From Hydractinia symbiolongicarpus (taxonomy: Eukaryota; Cnidaria; Hydrozoa; Anthoathecata; Hydractiniidae): a stretch of 64,000 nt of DNA. The stretch spans positions 28,299,501 to 28,363,500 of the forward strand of contig NC_079878.1 in NCBI RefSeq assembly GCF_029227915.1, written 5' to 3'. This document shows positions 62,701-64,000 of this stretch, one piece after another (the first letter of the stretch is position 1; each line of letters opens with the position of its first letter). Position numbers and translations under genes: made by a program. The notes beneath the pieces were generated by a model. The model made no database searches. It saw only the letters and a list, made by a program, of their open reading frames with translations, and was not told the origin of the DNA.

Positions 62701-64000
62701 TGTATTTAGTGATATTCTTCCGATAGTACTAAGTTGTATTGCTTTTAACAGTGAAACGATTGACTGTGGGAAATAATTGAACTGATTCTGGAATGTGACC
62801 TTATAAATGTGATAAATGAGGCAATTGGTCTCCAAGGAATAACATTCTTCTTAATTCGACATGATTGCTGGAATTCAGCGATTACATTAGACTCTGTGGT
62901 AGCGCTTTATTTAAAAATTTAGATAAATAAGTATTTTCTTACTGTGGGACCAATCCCGGCCGTTAGCACGCGCTGAATAAATAGGAACAGTTCCAAAGAC
63001 TACATTTAATTGACTTTCTAGCGGTATAAATCTGTTTGAGATACAACGGTTGCGTCACATATTTGTACCAACATGTATTTAGCGATAGTATTCGGATATT
63101 ACTAGGTTGCATCGCTTTTAACAGTGAAACGTTTGACTGTGGGAATTAATTTAACTGATATTAGACTGTGACCTTATAAATGTGCTAAATGAGATAATTG
63201 CACTCCAAGGAATAACATTCTTCTTAATCCGACATGATTGCTGGAATTCAGCGAGTACACTAGGCTCTGTGGTAGTGCTTTAATTAAAAATTTAGATAAA
63301 TAAGTTATTTTTTACTGTGGGACCAATCCTAGCCGTTAGTTCGGGCTGAAGAAATAGAGACAGTTTCAAAAACTACATTTCATTGACTTACTAACGGTGT
63401 CAATCCGTTTGAGTTACAACGGTTGCGTCACATATTTGTACCAACATGTATTTACTGATTTTCTTCCGATATTACTAAGTTGTATTGCTTTAAACAGTGA
63501 AACGATTGACCGTGGGAATTAATTGAACTGATTCAAGACTGTGACCTTATAAATGTGATAAATGAGCCAATTGGTCTCCCAGGAATAACATTCTTCTTAA
63601 TTTGACATGATTGCTGTAATTCAGCGATTACATTAGGCTCTGTGGTAGCGCTTTATTTAAAAATTTCGATAAATAAGTCTTTTCTTACTGTGGGACAAAT
63701 CCTGGCAGTTAGCACGCGCTGAATAAATAGGAACAGTTCCAAAGACTACATTTCATTGAATTTCTAGCGGTATAAATCCGTTTGAGATACAACGGTTGCG
63801 TCACATATTCGTACCAACATGTATTTAGTGATAGCATTCGGATATTACTAGGTTGCCTCACTTTTAACAGTGAAACAATTGACTGTGTGACTTAATTGAA
63901 CTGATTCTGGATTTGACCTTATAAATGTTAAAAATGAGCCAATTGGACTCCAAGGAATAACATTCTTCTTAATTCGACATGATTGCTGGAATTCAGCGAG
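59761..64000. repeat. Right-hand C1/C2 block, running out of the window
   Basis: Starts 59761, 60134, 60507, 60869, 61242, 61614, 61987, 62360, 62733, 63106, 63479 and 63852. From 59,761 to about 60,870 it matches 6,530-7,640 at an offset of exactly 53,231 bp, including the 362-bp short unit. Beyond that, closest relatives are scattered (61,242 resembles 9,263 and 13,738; 63,479 resembles 10,753 and 14,110). The array continues past the window. Confidence 0.9.

Larger units (their letters stand above)
1..64000. repeat. Satellite DNA array, ~372 bp monomer, head-to-tail
   Basis: Every stretch of the window aligns to the same unit of about 372 bp, always in the same orientation. Landmarks in order within a unit: gttgcatcgcttttaac, gactgtgggac, ttgaactgat, cattcttcttaa, acatgattgc, gattacact, gtagcgctt, a second tgggaccaatcct, ttcaaaaactacat, a ggtgtcagtccg or ggtatcagtccg box, and tattcgtaccaacatg. 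I placed 175 phase starts by hand; 372-373 bp is the most common spacing. Private variants fall into types called here A, B, B-short, C1, C2, D1, D2, E, F, G and H. No unique sequence, mobile element or gene interrupts the array. All open frames are 80 codons or shorter and recur with the repeat. The family is not one I recognise, so function and species are left open. Confidence 0.98.

Noticed and set aside
1-64000. CRISPR-like direct repeats with spacers
   Set aside because: The recurring motifs are parts of a continuous ~372-bp unit whose intervening sequence is also repeated. There are no unique spacers.
1-64000. Bacterial genes, promoters or ribosome binding sites
   Set aside because: TTGAC-like and TATAAA-like words occur once per monomer as part of the repeat and lead into no open frame. 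The array is of eukaryotic satellite type.

Overview
The whole 64 kb window is one uninterrupted block of eukaryotic tandem-repeat (satellite) DNA. The repeat unit is about 372 bp and every copy runs in the same direction. Taking the first base of the motif gttgcatcgc (or its diverged form, such as gttgtatcgc) as phase zero, 175 unit starts can be placed by eye between position 1 and 63,852. Nearly all spacings are 370-375 bp or 361-364 bp. I see no protein-coding gene, rRNA, tRNA, transposon, microsatellite, CRISPR array or unique-sequence island. The longest open frames are 60-80 codons and repeat with the satellite period, so they are by-products of the monomer. The setting fits pericentromeric, centromeric or other heterochromatin of a eukaryote. 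I do not recognise the family and cannot name the organism.

Layout. (1) 1-5,495: A- and B-type monomers, including a tandemly duplicated five-monomer block (period 1,849 bp). (2) 5,496-6,529: mixed types with losses. (3) 6,530-15,974: an older, heterogeneous block of C1 and C2 monomers. (4) 15,975-17,836: transition monomers of types F-D2-H-E-F. (5) 17,837-47,555: a homogenised core of alternating A-B dimers (734-745 bp). It carries larger duplications of 745, 1,490, 2,224 and 5,921 bp and several truncated or chimeric monomers. (6) 47,556-58,642: nested higher-order repeats of types D1, D2, H, E, F and G, with periods of 2,596, 1,115 and 3,202 bp. (7) 58,643-64,000: transition monomers, then C1/C2 monomers again.

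The left end (1 to about 8 kb) and the right part (43,895 to about 61 kb) are paralogous. They share a distinctive deleted monomer, the same run of private variants and the same order of types, and they differ by internal gains and losses. The window therefore holds slightly more than one copy of a very long repeat, with offset 43.9 kb at its start and 53.2 kb at its end.

The history visible here is amplification by unequal exchange: mosaic duplications, hybrid monomers at exchange points and shared deletion junctions. Two palindrome-forming junctions lie close together near 43.4-43.7 kb. Nothing supports a new enzyme-based system. What merits a second look is the higher-order architecture, the possible snap-back junction, and one strongly conserved short motif that weakly resembles half of a CENP-B box.
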